A stretch of 64,000 nucleotides of DNA from Undaria pinnatifida (taxonomy: Eukaryota > Sar > Phaeophyceae > Laminariales > Alariaceae): contig JABAKD010000011.1 in the NCBI GenBank assembly GCA_012845835.1, forward strand, positions 7,068,381 to 7,132,380. The letters are read 5' to 3'. The notes under the pieces were generated by a model. It worked only from the letters and a program-made list of their open reading frames with translations, had not been told where the DNA came from and ran no database searches. Position numbers and translations under genes: made by a program. Shown here one piece after another: positions 41,022-54,177 of this stretch (its first letter is position 1; each line of letters opens with the position of its first letter).

Positions 41022-41140
41022 ATCCATAAAAACGAGCCGCCGTTGTATCACGCAGTTTGCAAAGATGAGTATCGACCTTAAATTAGTCGAACTCACAGCT
41101 TACGTGCTTATAATAACTTTATGAAATCACCTTGCGTTAC
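41022..41140 (+). repeat. Hairpin repeat family, copy 3
   Basis: TATCACGCAGTTTGCAAAGA, TGAGTATCGACC, TTAAATTAGTCGAACTCACA, GCTTACGTG. The best-formed hairpin of the five: TCGAC(9-nt loop)GTCGA enclosed by GAG/CTC. Confidence 0.7.
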
Positions 41141-41144
41141 AGCA

Positions 41145-44100
41145 TCGTATTGGAATGTGTACGAGTATCTTTGTCGTTTGGGACCACAGAGCTCTTCTCT
41201 TCAGGGGGCATCGGCAAGGACACTGGTTGTGCTGGATGGAGATGGGTGAAAAGTTCAGTGTAATGTTAAGAACACACACATACTAAAACGGGCCCCTCAT
41301 CTTCAGTCCAAGTACAGCAGTACGTACTAAACACCAGTACGAAAGGTTATTTGGTCATGGAATTCCAAACGCGTACCAACGCGAAACATACGCAAGCCAG
41401 CACACCAAGCGACTTGCAAGGAAGAAGAAAAGAGTAAGAAGAAAAACTGGTGAAATAAAAAATGTAAGTAGAGAAAAGGAAACAGTCGGGGGGGGGGGGG
41501 TAAGAGGTACCCAGGAGAAGCAAAAAAAAGTACCAGGTACTTGTTTTTTAGTCAAAAGTGACAAGTTATACCTGTTTTTGGTTGTTGCTCTATAAATATC
41601 AAGAACACTTCAACTAGTTATTTGTATTAATAGTGAGCTCTCTGTTTCGTGCGACGGATGTCCTTTGCACCGTGCCCACTACCTGTACCGAGCTCAACGT
41701 GGACTGCCGGTTCTCTAGCACCCCCGCTATCATATGTATGATACGACGAGAACCCAGCACGATAGCCTGCTGATTATACCTGGTAGAGCGCTACCCGCTG
41801 GCCTGCTTGCAGCAGTAGCAGTATTAATTGTCACATTTTAACTCGTACTCGTAGCCATCTTCCACGCGGAGGGGTAGCCGCACTTGCACCTGATGTACAA
41901 CTGCAGCATTATACTCTGGTGCACTCGAATTCGCAACTGCTTGCATGTAGGCACCAGTATCATACCGCAGCAGTGTGTGTTCCTCACATCAAACCGTTAT
42001 TTCTATCATATTATATGTGCGAGTATCATACCCATCGACACCCAGCACTCCAGCACATCCAATGGCAGGCGTCCTCTGTGGAGTACGGTAGTAGGTGAAA
42101 CTCGTTCCTACTAAAGTCGACTACGAGTATGTGGGTTCGAATCCTCCCGAGCGCATACTCGTGCTCTTATAATAGTGAAAAATTGACTAGCGGAAAGCGC
42201 GAGAGCGTTAGAGAGCAAGATTCGATGAAAATCGACGAGCATAACATGCTAAAAAGTGGAAATGCTGAACCCTATGCACAATAAAATTGAAGGCACGTAC
42301 CTGGTATCGTGTAACACAGAAGAAAGCACCCCCCCCTCGGGTAACACCGCCCCACACATGAGCACACCCGGTGATATCTGTTTACCAGGTACGATGTATT
42401 TTTTTCATTTTTCTACCGTCACCTGATCACCGGGGGTACGCTGAACACCACACCCCCTACGGAGGTGCGTCTGAAAACAGCATCAAACTCCAAAATTACC
42501 ACACCACCTAGAGGATACCGTTCACCCACAACACTGTTACTAACTCCTCCTACTGTGCCCTAAGCCTTGATTACCGGTGTGGGTAGTAGGATTGTGGCCA
42601 ATTACGGAAGTTGTCGCTTGTTGTTGTACAGTGATCTCGAAAACCAACCAGTGCGCAATGCAACGGCGGTATATTGCTGTTGAGGGCGTCGGCTAGAAGC
42701 AAGGGTTTCAGATGATATGGCACAAGCTAGTGTTTCAGCGAGGCAAGGGCCTCTAAGGTGCAATCTTCGGGGGGTTCGACATGTTTAGAATGCCTATGGT
42801 GGTATATACCTATAACCAGGGCATACAGTAATTGGGACTCGGACGCCTATTTCCCAAGCCCAACGTGAGCTGGAAAGCGTGTTGCGTCACGCGCTCCAGG
42901 CGTGTAGCCCTCCACAGCGCCCCCAGATGGACCGTCGGAGGTAAACGAAATTGCGTTGATATACTCCCCAAAACGGCTCAACAAAGTGAGTTTAGATGCC
43001 CAAAACATTTTTTTCGACCACAGCGAAAACAAGAAAGGTGCCTCCATAATATTTACGGCCTCCATCGGGAAGGACATGTCCCCAAAAGGAACTTGACGAA
43101 ATCAAGAGACACAGCAACACAGCGCACACAACTTACAGCCCCGAAGCCCGTATCTCGCAAACTCGAGGTCTGGCCGGGAGAGCGCTTCGATTTAGTAGTG
43201 GCCTCCTGTTGTGTCCGAAGAGCCCTGATGCAGTCTCGGCTAGACCACCCGCAGAGTGCATCGATCGGTGCGACGAGAAAGGTCCTCTTAATCCGCTGCT
43301 TTTTTAAGCCCGGCTTGGATTGTCTCTATTATTACAGAATATATTTGCTCGCAAACAAGTTGATTTGCCTATGTTTGTTCGAGCTAGTCATGAGCAATCG
43401 GCTCGCCAGCTGTCGCCGAGTCCGCAGATCGCCGACTAGGAACCCAGGGTCTTGTCGGGAGAGCGCTTGGGTGTCGCAGTGGCCGTCTGGTGTGTTCACG
43501 GAGTCCTGTGGCAAGCCCTGTGTCCCACGATATCTCGATGTTCTTATGTGAGACTGCTGTACGTGGTTTCTTGGAGTTTTTTATATGGGGTATAGTATTG
43601 ACAGTATTGATAAACAAATCAAAAGTGCCAATACATTTTCCAAGTTTTTTCGAAGCGTTTTTTTTTGCGCCTAGGGCCCTTTTCCACCCAGATTTACGCT
43701 ATTGCAGGGTCCCTGTTGTTGATGCTGCGCGTAATGTATCTGATTTTTGTAGTTGGTTTAACTTTGATTTTTTTATTGTTATATCCATTGCTGCGCAAGG
43801 CATCGCTATCGTTCCAATAAATTCCCATATGCTCTAAAACACTGTGATGCTACTACTGCACTACATTTATTCAGGTACCCCCTATGGTCTAAAACACTAT
43901 GATACCAATGCGCCACAATTAATCATATACAGTAGTGGAACGGTGCGTCCCGATATTCCGATAAGCTTCACTCATCGCACCGCCCATTCTGTTATCCTGT
44001 TATACCCGGAGCCGGGAATGTAGTATTGAGTTGCGCTCGGGCGGTGTTGATTTCGTTGAATGTGCTATGGGCAGTGTTGGTTTGCGTGCGTTCTTGGAGG

Positions 44101-45055
44101 CATGTCGTCATTCTCTCCGAGTAATAATTGTAGAACAAAATGCAGATATAATAGTTTTTTCGCGGCTTCGACACGTAAGATATTAAGATTCAGTGGGGTG
44201 TTGTGTTTGTTGGCGCACTGTCTTCGAGGTTGTTTCTTGGCGGTTATCAACCGTGTCGGAAGGAACTGCCGTCTTGAAATCCATTTTTCTGTTGCTTGCT
44301 ATATATGTGGTCCTATCCCTGTTGGCCACTGTCGCTACTACTGCTGGTGATGGAAACGCTGCTGCCATATCGCCACTGTCATTACTACTGTCGATGAGTT
44401 ACCGTCTTCATGCGAAAACGTTGCTATTTTCCGTGTGGTCCTGCCGGCCGCCCTCGCGCTGCCAAGGTCTTGGACTCGCTTCATTGAGCGGGCGGCTTCA
44501 TCCGCAGAACTTTGTACTGGTACAAACTATGAGTCACCCTCGGGGCCTGGATGTATAGCAAGACTACGTGTAAATATGAGCGTCGACCCTAAATTTATCG
44601 AACTCGCAGCTGATGTGTTTATAATGATTTTTATAAAGTAATTTTGTGGTCTTACCAACCTTGTGGCAGGAGTGAGTGTGCAGCAGCACAAGTACATCTC
44701 CCTACTACGCTGCGCCTCGGACGTGTCTCTTACCCCAGCAGCCCGGATTGCTATGCTTAGCGGGCCCTTTTTAAACTGGTGTACTCCACAAACAATTTAA
44801 ATAGGCTGTTATGGACTCTTGAAAGTGTTGTCTCCCACCAACATTCCCCCGACGTTTCGGACACGTACGGGGAGGCCCACGCGCTTGCATATCGCACGAT
44901 ACACAGCCCGAAGCTCCCCGTACATACTAGTTTGTCACACGATATACACGCCGATCGCTAGAGTAGTTACCGACCCCCTTTCCAAGTCACGCGTGGCCCC
45001 GCGCGCTTCAATATTTCCCGTTCTCACATTGGCGCGCCGTCTATCACATCTACTA
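41145..45055. other. No supported gene
   Basis: A 720-base open frame at 42832-43551 (+) is the longest here, but it overlaps an internal duplication (43160-43220 and 43440-43500 share GGTCTGGCCGGGAGAGCGCTT-like sequence), resembles no known protein and is probably fortuitous. A T-arm-like GTGGGTTCGAATCCTCCC at 42131-42148 lacks a pairing acceptor strand. The rest is unique-looking AT-balanced sequence with short ATACGAGTA-type motifs. Confidence 0.4.
44560..44642 (+). repeat. Hairpin repeat family, copy 4
   Basis: GTAAATATGAGCGTCGACCC, TAAATTTATCGAACTCGCAG, CTGATGTGTTTATAATGATT. The 5' AGCTTGC block is degraded in this copy. Confidence 0.6.
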
Positions 45056-45061
45056 ATTTCC

Positions 45062-45232
45062 AGGGTTTTTCACGGGTCATGACTTCACCGGAAAACCCCG
45101 AGTCGAGTCGGGTCGGGTCAAGAGGTGTTCGAAACCTCACGGGTCGGGTCGGGGGGTCCGGAGGTTTCAAATGTCATGGGTTTCCTGATCGGACCCGACC
45201 CGACCAACCAGAACTCATCCGACCCGTGAAAA
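45062..45232. repeat. GGGTC foldback element, second copy
   Basis: Starts CACGGGTCATGAC and ends ATCCGACCCGTG, with CGGGTCGGGTC inside; related to 11690-11945. Confidence 0.65.
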
Positions 45233-45339
45233 AAAAGTCTTGCAAATTTCTCGTTACAGCCATTTCTCGCTGTGTTCCCATTAGTGCCCTAGTCGTGCGA
45301 CCGTGAGAACGTAGTCAGTCCTCAAGACGTAGTGAATAA

Positions 45340-48300
45340 CGAGATTCAAGGTCTCTACTCGTTGGTCAAAGCAGTATCAGTAGTACGTTGGCAAGCTTGA
45401 GTACAGCCATTCACCCAGTAGGTACACTCGTCAAGATGTGTCAGCTCTCGAGCGTACCTACTGGGTCCGTGACTACGTTCAAGCTTTGCTACCGTGCTGC
45501 TGGTGGCGTCTGCTGCTATTAATAGCTTGATCAACGGTTAGAGTTCTTGGATTTCGTGTTTCACCACTTCCAGAGGATTGGCTACTTTCTCATAGTCGCG
45601 GTACAGTACAGAGAGCGGTAATCGGCGGAGTTCCATGTTAGTGTCTGACTAGCGCGTTTGTGGCTTGATCTGTTGTCAATGTCGAAGCCAGTTGCTATGC
45701 TTAACGTACTTCGCCAAACTAAGAACTAGCCATGGAGTCCAGCAGAATTGCAGCCCTACCAATCATCCCGGAGTTGATGGCGTCGCAGTTGTCAAGTACC
45801 ACACGCCGAACATAAGCCATACCCTCTCGAGGTGGTGAAGAACGAGATTCAAGAACTCTACATACTCGCTGATCGAGCCAGTAGCATACGGCATCAAGAT
45901 GTGTCAGCTGACGAGCGTACCTTCTAGGTCCAACTCAAGCTTGCCACGGTGGCAGGCTTGAGTATGGCCGTAGGCCCGGTAGGCACACTCGTTGGCCGAC
46001 ATCTCTTGCTGGCGTCTGCTACTGGCTTTATTAACGAGTCGAGTCCTTGATACTTGTTTTGCGCCGCCTTCAGATGGTTGGCCAGTTTCTCACGGTTACG
46101 GTGCAAAGAACGGCAATTTGCGGAGCTCTTCGTCTTTGTGTTTAACTCACTAGTTTGTGGCTCGAGTTGTGGTAAATGCGTAATTGGGTCAGTTTATTGA
46201 CTTATTTCGTCACTCGGCCAAGGACTAGCCATGTAAGCCCAGCCGACCGACAGCCCTATCAATCATCCCTCCAGAGAGTTGATGTCGGCGTAATTGGCGA
46301 ATATCGCACCCAATACGCTAGCCGCCCCACGCCATCTATGGGGCAGTGGCGCACCTTGATTGCCTTTTCTATTTTGTTTTCCTCATGGAACCGCGGGGGG
46401 GGGGTTAGGTTGTTTTATCTGCCGTTTGCAAACGTTATTTTTCAAGGCATGCACTAATTTTTCATCACATGCGAGTTCTGGCTGAAATGCCGTGGGTCTC
46501 GTGGCCCAGGTTGTTTACACAGCGGTCGAAGTCGAACATAACCGCCGCACCGGCCTCGCACTTCGGGAACCGAGTCACGCGACTGTAACATAGTAGCCCA
46601 TCCTCAAGAGGTAGTGGAGAACGGTTTTCAAATGCTCTATCATGGTACCAGATAGTCGTTAATTGGGCCAATAGCATACGTCAAGATGTGTCAGCCATCG
46701 AGCGTACCTTCTAGGTCCATGGTTGACTCAGAGTTTGCTACTGTTTCAAAAGCTCTACTCGCTGATAAAGCCAGTAGCAGACGTCATCAACATGTTTCAG
46801 CTGACGAGCGTACCTACTGGGTCCATGGCTTTACTCATGCTTGCCATCATACTGCTGACTACGAGCTTGGCACGGTGGCAAACTTGAGTATACCCATGGA
46901 CTCACGTATGCTTGTTGGCCTTGATCACGTCTACTATGAGCTTTATCAGCGAGAGTAGTCCTTGCATTTTGTTATTCGCCACCTCCGGAAGATCAGCTAC
47001 TTTCTCACGGTCATGGGAACAGAGAACGGTAGTTTGCGGAGTTACACGTCTTGTCGTATCTGAACGGCTCGTTTGTTTGCTCAAATGGTGCTAAATATTA
47101 AAGCCAATCAGTTGGCTTACTCCGTCACCCAACTAAGAAGTAGCCGTGAAGTCCAGCCGGCTGACAGGCCCATCTATTATCCCCCTACAAAGTCGACGGA
47201 GTTGTGGTTAGCAAGTATCGCACCCAGTGCGGTAGATAATCCTCTCGAGGTGGTAAAGAACGAGATTGAAGAATTTTACTCGTTTCCCCAGCCAGTTACA
47301 TGTCGTCGAAGTGTGTCAGTGGACAAGAGCACCTTCTAGGTCCATGGCTCTGCTCGAAGCTTGCCACTGTATCAAGGGAGATTCAAGAACTCTACTCGTA
47401 TCGAGCCAGTAGCGTACGTCCAGATGTGTTAGCTGACGAGCGTACCTTCTAGCTCCATGGCTAAACTCAAGCTTGCCATTGTGACAAGATTGAGTATTGC
47501 CGTGGGCCCGGTGGGTACGCTTCTCAGCTAACACATCTGGATGGCACATGATACTGAGCGAGTAGTTCTTGGATTTCATTGTTCACCAATTCCAGAGGGC
47601 TGGCCACTTCCTCATAGTCGCAGCGCCGTACAGAAAGGGGTGATTTGGGGAGTCGCATGTTAATGTCTGACTGGCGTGTTTGTTTGTGGCTTCATGTATA
47701 GTAAATGTCGGAGTCAGTTGCTCTGGCTCGCTTACTTCGTTGCCCAACTAAGAACTAGCCGTGGAGTCCACCCGAATCACAGCCCTACCACTCATCTCCA
47801 TTTCGGAAAGTCGATGGCATCGCAGTTGCCAAGTATCACACCCAGTACATTTTAGCCATTATCCTCTCGAGATGGTAGCGAACGAGATGCAGGAACTCTT
47901 CTGTATTCGTTGATCGAGCCAGCAGCATGCGTCATCAAGACGTGTCAGCTGACGGGCGTATCTTCTAGGTCCATGGCTATACTCAAGGCTTGCTGCTGTT
48001 TGAAGGGGGGTTGAAGAACTCTACTCGTTGATTGAGCCAGCAGCATACGGCATCAAGATGTGTCAGCTGACGAGCGCACCTTCTAGGCCCACGGCTATAC
48101 CCAAGCTTGCCACAGTGGCAGGCTTGATTTATTGCCGTGGGCCCGGTAGGTACACTCGTTGGCCGACACCTCTTGTTGGCGTCTGCTACTGGCTTTATCA
48201 ACGAGTAGAATTCTTGATTTTTGTTCTTCGCCACCTCCAGATGGTTGGCTACTTTCTCACGGTCATGGGAACAGAGAACGGAAATTTACGGAGTTATACT

Positions 48301-50600
48301 TTGTAGTATGTGAATGGCTCGTTTACTTGCTCGAGTGGTGCTAAATATTAAACTCAGTTAGTTGGCTTACTCCGTCACCCGAGTAAGAAGTAGCCGTGAA
48401 GTCCAGCCGACCGACAGGCCTATCCATTATCCCCTCACAGAGACGACGGAGTCGAGGTTGCCAAGTATCACGCCCAGTACACTGGCCATGTCCTCTCGGG
48501 GTGGTGAAGAACGAGATTCAGGAACTCGTACGCGTTGATCGAGCCAGTAACGTACGTCATCAAGATGTGTCAGTTGACGGGCGTACCTTCTAGGCCCATG
48601 GCTCTGCTCAAGGCTTGCTACTGTATAAGGGGAAATTCATGAACTCTACTCGTTGATCGAGCCAGTAGCAGACGCCAGCAAGAGGTGTCAGCTAACGAGC
48701 GTACCCTCTAGGTCCATGGCCATGCTCAAGCTTGCCGCGATGGCAAACTTGATTATGGCCGTGGACCCGGTAGGTACACTCGTTGGCTGACACCTCTTGC
48801 TGGCGTCTGCTACTGGCTTTATCAACGAGTAGAGTTATTGATTTTTGTTCTTGGCCACCTCCGGAGGTTTGGCCCCTTTATCACAGCCATGGAACAGAAA
48901 ACGGTATTTTGCGGAGATATACGTCTTTGTAATATCTGAATGGCGCGTTTATTTGTTCGAATGGTGCTAAATATCACAGCCAGTCAGCTGGCTTACTCCA
49001 CCATGCAACTAAAAAATAGCCGTGAAGTCCAGCTGACCCACAGGCATACCGACCATCCCCATTTCGGAAAGCCGATGGCGTCTCAGTTGCCAAGTATCAC
49101 ATCCAGCACGCTGACCGCCCCGCGCTATATATATGGGGGGTGGCACTGTTCACCTTGATTGCCTATTTCTAGTGTATTGCGCGCTCCTGATGGAACCGCA
49201 CATCCAGAAGAGTAGCTACTTTTTCGCGGTCACGGAACAGGGAACGGTAATTTGGCGGAGTTGCGTCCTTGTGTTTAGCGGGTTTGTGGCTTAAACTGCA
49301 CTCTGTCCGGGATGATAGGAGCCACATAGTAATTGCTGAATATAAGTACCGTTTTACACGTTTGGCATCTCATGCGGCTGTGCAACATCAATAGGCAGCA
49401 TCACCTTTTGACCGAACAACCAGGGTACAGGAAAATCCCCGGGTTCTCGCTCAGCCACTTCTCGCTGTGACTGACGCTGGGACAAAAGGGGGTCAGTTTT
49501 GAATTATGCTTACAAATTCAAAAAACGAGTTCGATTTTTTGTTGGCGTTTTTGGTTCGCGGACAAAAATGCGAATCCAGCGCAAGAAACAGCTCTTCAAG
49601 AACTTGATCGGAATGACCTTCAACCGGTTCAATCGTAAAACGAGCTCCGTCTTTCCTTGCTTAGGTAGTCGAAGTTAAGGTTGCCATCTTCTTTGTTCTC
49701 ATCGTTTTTAGGTTTTGCGAGCGCGCTTGGTCATGGCAGACGCAGTGAAAAAAAACGAATCCTTAATTTTCAGTTTTCCGCCAAGAACTCGATGCAAATA
49801 CCCAGACGACCCCTGCAATGCGGGGCAGCAGTGTGTAGTGATGATCAAAGTCAGCTTGTTGGCTCATTTCGTCACCCAACTAAGAACTGGTCGTGAAGTC
49901 CAGCAGAATCACAGCCCTACCAATAATCCCAGAGTTTTAATGTGGTCGCAGTTGGCAAGTATTACACCCAGTATGCTAGCCGCCCTGCACCATCTAGTTC
50001 GTATGGGGGTCAGCTTGATAGTCTAACATAATCACCACACCGGTCTCGCACTTCACATGGCCGAACCGAGTCACGTGCCCAAGGGAAATAAGTCAGCCAT
50101 CTAGGAGATGACGAACAGCGGTTCAAAAACTCTGCTCGTTGATCGAGCCACACCGGCTTCGCGTATCACACGACGCGAACCGAGTCACGTGTCCAAGAGA
50201 AATGAGTCAATCATTTAGAGCTGATCACCAAGATTAGCAAACTCTACTTGTTGATCAAGCCTGTAGCACATGTGGTCGATATGTGTCAGCTGACGATCTT
50301 ACCTTCTGGGTCCATATACTCAAGCTTGCCATCGTACTGGTGATGACGGACTTGATGCGGTGGCAAACTTAACTATTGCCATGGCCTGGGTAGATACGCT
50401 TGTTAGCTGATGCATCTTGATGACGTTTACTACTGGTTTTATGAGCGAGTACAGTTATTGAATTTGTTTTCCGCTATGTCCAGAGGATTGGCTACCTTCT
50501 CGCGGCCACAGAACATAGAGGCGGTGACGTCGTAGTTGATAATTATCACACCCAGCACGTTGGCCGCCCCGCTCCACCTACCGTGTAGTGCTGATCAACG
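45340..50600. repeat. Tandem array of hairpin-containing units, about 5 kb
   Basis: The mark ATGTGTCAGCTGACGAGCGT recurs near 45435, 45898, 46682, 46789, 47300, 47420, 47935, 48053, 48560, 48682 and 50283. Pairs are about 110-120 bp apart and the main period is about 620-635 bp. Within a unit, an arm running ACTCTACTCGTTGATCGAGC to GTACC.TCTAGGTCCATGG is followed, about 25 bp later, by its reverse complement (best at 48655-48735 and 48757-48838). Other shared blocks: TTCTCACGGTCATGGGAACA, GTGAAGTCCAGC, CAAGTATCACACCCAGTA, CCTCTCGAGGTGGTGAAGAA. No coding frame survives between units. Confidence 0.82.
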
Positions 50601-50799
50601 CCCCGCGGGGCGCTAGTGTTACGACTTTCCGACCCTAAAAAGGCGCCCTGGAGCGTTTACCATGTGCCCGGGGCGTGTTCTTGAAAGCTCGTGCCTGAAA
50701 AAATCGCTCGCCGGGGCAATACCAAAAATTAAGTTTTTTACGGTCAGCGTATGATTCAGCTTGGGGGCCTTATTGAAGTGTCGCACGTCTCACGCTCTC

Positions 50800-53700
50800 C
50801 TCATGGCACCGCACGTCGCCTGAGGTTCTTCAATTGACGAGCTCTATTTTTCACCCAAAAACGTACTTTGAGGAAAACCATGAGCAATCCCATGTCCTCG
50901 GTATATGACGAACAATGTTGTAAAAGCGCAAATGGGACTTCAACCATGCTGAGTAGTTCCTGGCTTGAGGAACTGCGCCAGACAGAACTACGTTGGCATG
51001 CCCCAAAAAAACTAGCTACCCCGCGTCTGCCTGTTGATGAGTTGTTTTGGTGTTCCAATTTGTGTCTTCACGACGGTAAGGATTCGCCGCCCCCTCGGCA
51101 TTCTTACAAGCGCTATAGTAGGGCGCTTCTTTTGTCCCCGCGAACTCAACCAAATCGCAGCTTGAGTAGAGTACAGGTCGCCGAATAAGAAACAGATAAT
51201 ACTGGCCCAGACTGGGGGTTTTATTTGAGATAGGGTGCGTTGTACACTGTCTCCAGTATCACGGTTCATGGATGTCTCTTATTTTCTCAAGCATCACGCT
51301 ATTGGGTCTTGCTGCGCGCCTTACTATCGCCTGGGCGCCCTCCTTCGCCGCGAGACAGCTGTGCGCGCCGCTCGTCGATGGTCTTGCCGCTGCTGCTAGA
51401 TGATGTCGTTGAGGGTGTTCTCCAGGACAGAATTGCCGCTGCGCAGACCCTCGCACGCGGGGTGCTGTGATCAAACACCACGCATGAGTAACGCCACAGC
51501 ACCATTACTATCCTGTTTCTTATTAAACAGGATGTCCTGCACTGTATGCGTTGCACGTACTACTTTCACCAGCTCGGCATGACTTTGCGTAGACGATTCA
51601 CATCACTCCACCCGTCAGTGTGTGCCGTCGGGAAGCACCCTGTTGGATATCGTTGTGGTTTTTCTACTGGTGTGTAGGTGTGGATGCGATTTTACTCAAA
51701 CTGTCACATGCAGCCGACGTCGAGAGGTGGACTTCAGATCAAAATAGAAACGGAGAGATAAGGGTTACAGAGGGGCGTTATGTGGGGACGTCCCAGGAGG
51801 TATTTTGATTTTACCTTCGTCCTCCTTCTCTTCTTTTTCTTTTTTCCGGTAGTACCATAATGAGTTTCGTGGTATTGTTTGGTTTGCAAGCGGCACGGGA
51901 TGGTATACCTCAGCCCGTGGTTTCGTTCGCTCTTCCGATTTGGCAATGCGGGGTGCACGTAGACGCATGCTGCGGTAGAGGCGGCGCACCATTGATTTTA
52001 CTGGGGCATGTCACTTGAGGAGCTTCGTACCTATCCCAAAAAACTGATTTCGGCACAAACAAAAGTGCTGCCCGATGAAAAATCCCGTGGAAGGCTTTTT
52101 AGGTAGGCAACGAACTCTATGGGGAAAAAAAAGAACGAAATTTTCTGACAATTTTGGGTTAAGGAGCCCCGTCACCCAGAAATTGTTTCAGCGAAAAAGT
52201 GCTGCCGCTATTGTAGCACGCGTCGGTATGAATTCGTACGTGTTTTTTCTTCAACCGGGGTGCTTTCTTAGCCTTTTTTTTAACACGGGGCTGGATGTCA
52301 GGGAAGTTTGCAAGTGTGGGGACATTATCATCATGCGTATATATCATACACCGGTTGTATGCGACGGTGTGATTAAACCTCGCACGCCTACAAATGGTTG
52401 ACGGGTATACGTTTTTGCGCTGTGGATCCCTGGAACTCGTCTGCTGCGTGGCCAAAAATGCACACGCATTTCTTCACAAGGTCCGGCAGGCGGTTGTTCT
52501 CAAGTAGTTCGGTGATGTGCTACTTGAGAACAGCCGCCTGTTGGGCATTCTGAAAAGTGGCTGTGGCTCTTCCACGTCGAAGCATAACTCAAGCCATATT
52601 AGACAACACGCGGCTCTATTGGTAGAAGCAGCAGTAATAGTGCATGCGCGGACAGCATTGTCTTACCGTATGCTCGCAACAATGCAAAATGTGGTTTTAG
52701 TGTTTAGCCTCGAGAACAAAAGAAGACTTGCAGCAATAAAAAATGGCCACGGTGAGAATCGAACGAAGGACTATGGATTTCCAAGTTTGAAAAATATATT
52801 TTGGCCCACTTTTGAATGACAAAAACGTTTGACTCAGGGCACCACGCAAGCGCGGTCAAGGCGCCCCCGGCGCGGTAGGGACCAGGGAGCACGACGAGGG
52901 ATTTTCGGACAGAAAGGTGGTCCTCATCGCGAGCAAATACGAAAAACGCAAACAAAACGTATAGTCAAAGCTGAGGAGCACTCAGGGTATGCCACAAAGA
53001 ATATCACCCTTGTATCTATATACCTACAGTAGGCGAGGGGATTGTTCACCATTTTTTCTTGAAAGACACATGCAACGGTAGCGGTGTCAGCATTCGCCTT
53101 CTGCTAAGGGTGGTGACTTGAGGAGCTTTCTACTTCAAAACCTGTTGTGACTAAACTGAAAGCACAACCAGATGAACAAAACCCATGGCCTAGGTGTACG
53201 AAAACAAGATAATTTTGCGAAACGATAATGACATTTTCCGGCGGTATTAGGTTGAGGAGCACCGCCAATTAGAAAATTATTTTGGCCGTTTTTTTTTTTC
53301 TGCGAGGGTAGTCACTTGAGGAGCTCTATACCCATCTGACGCAACACGCTATTTTGACCAAACTGAAAGGGCAACCCGATGAACAAACCCGTGGCCTAGG
53401 TATACGAAAATAATCATTTTTGCAAAACAGTATTTTGAATCCCGACGGTTTTAGGTTAAGGAGCGCCGCCATTCAGAAAATTATTTTGGCCGAAAGTCTT
53501 TATCGTAGCACTGGTCGAAAGTCAGTTTGTGGGTGAGATGTGCAGCTCGAAGTAACTTTTTGCCTTAGAGGGGTATATAGCTACTCAGGTGAGGAGAGTT
53601 AGAAAGAAAAGAGCGCACCTCTACCGTCACATTGTAATCCTCAAGCGAAGACCTCGTGGAAGCGCAGGTACACTCCTACAGTAGCGTGCTTAAGCTGCCC

Positions 53701-53965
53701 CGTGTAACCGACAATGCATGCTGGGATGCGGGTAGCACCATATTTTCCCTCGTGTCCTCACGTGAGGAGCTCTGTGCCTCACCCAATCACTGACTTTGAG
53801 GAAACTGAGAAGAGCGATGTGACGAACAAAACTCACGGCCTAGGGGTAAAAGTCGAAGAAATGCTATTAACAGTGTAAAACGCAACGATATAAGGTACTG
53901 TACTGTAGTTCCTTAGTTGAGCCCGGTTAATCAGAAATAGCGTTGGCCAAAAAGTGCTAGCCTTA
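50800..53965. repeat. Dispersed family of about 200-bp repeats ('ACTTGAGGAGCT')
   Basis: Copies start near 50825, 52012, 53115, 53309 and 53757. The best pair is directly tandem (53115 and 53309): ACTTGAGGAGCT, then AAACTGAAAG.GCAACC, GATGAACAAA, CC.TGGCCTAGGT.TACGAAAA, then AGGTT.AGGAGC.CCGCCA and AGAAAATTATTTTGGCCG. The ends resemble the 18.6-kb units. No host gene seen among them. Confidence 0.75.
52743..52776 (-). repeat. tRNA 3'-half-like sequence
   Basis: The plus strand TGGCCACGGTGAGAATCGAA reads on the minus strand as TTCGATTCTCACCGTGGCCA, a degenerate T-arm and acceptor end. No complete cloverleaf. Similar in kind to the fragment at 37512-37548. Confidence 0.35.
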
Positions 53966-54177
53966 TCGTAGATATGGTAGATACCTGCTGGGACGTCGCC
54001 ACATACTGCAGTATCGCTCTGCACCTCTGTATATGTTTCCCTGGTTCACCATTTGATCTTACTCCACCTACCTACGTACGTCGGCTGCATGTGACCCCTA
54101 TACCTCCCTCCCTCCCTCCCTACCCCTTCCCCCTTCCCCCGCGTCGACCCGGGTGCCCCTTTTATATTGCCGTTCAG

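Noticed and set aside
41050-41110. Hairpin family as a hammerhead ribozyme (GAUGAG...CGAAC)
   Set aside because: The invariant CUGAUGA and GAAA core residues are not kept across copies.
42832-43551. 239-codon open frame on the plus strand
   Set aside because: It spans an internal sequence duplication, has no recognisable domain or plausible splice structure, and composition is not gene-like.
44572-44641. Short conserved peptide starting MSVDPKFIEL in the hairpin family
   Set aside because: Copies at 18250 and 39540 lack the ATG or shift frame. Conservation follows the stems rather than codons.
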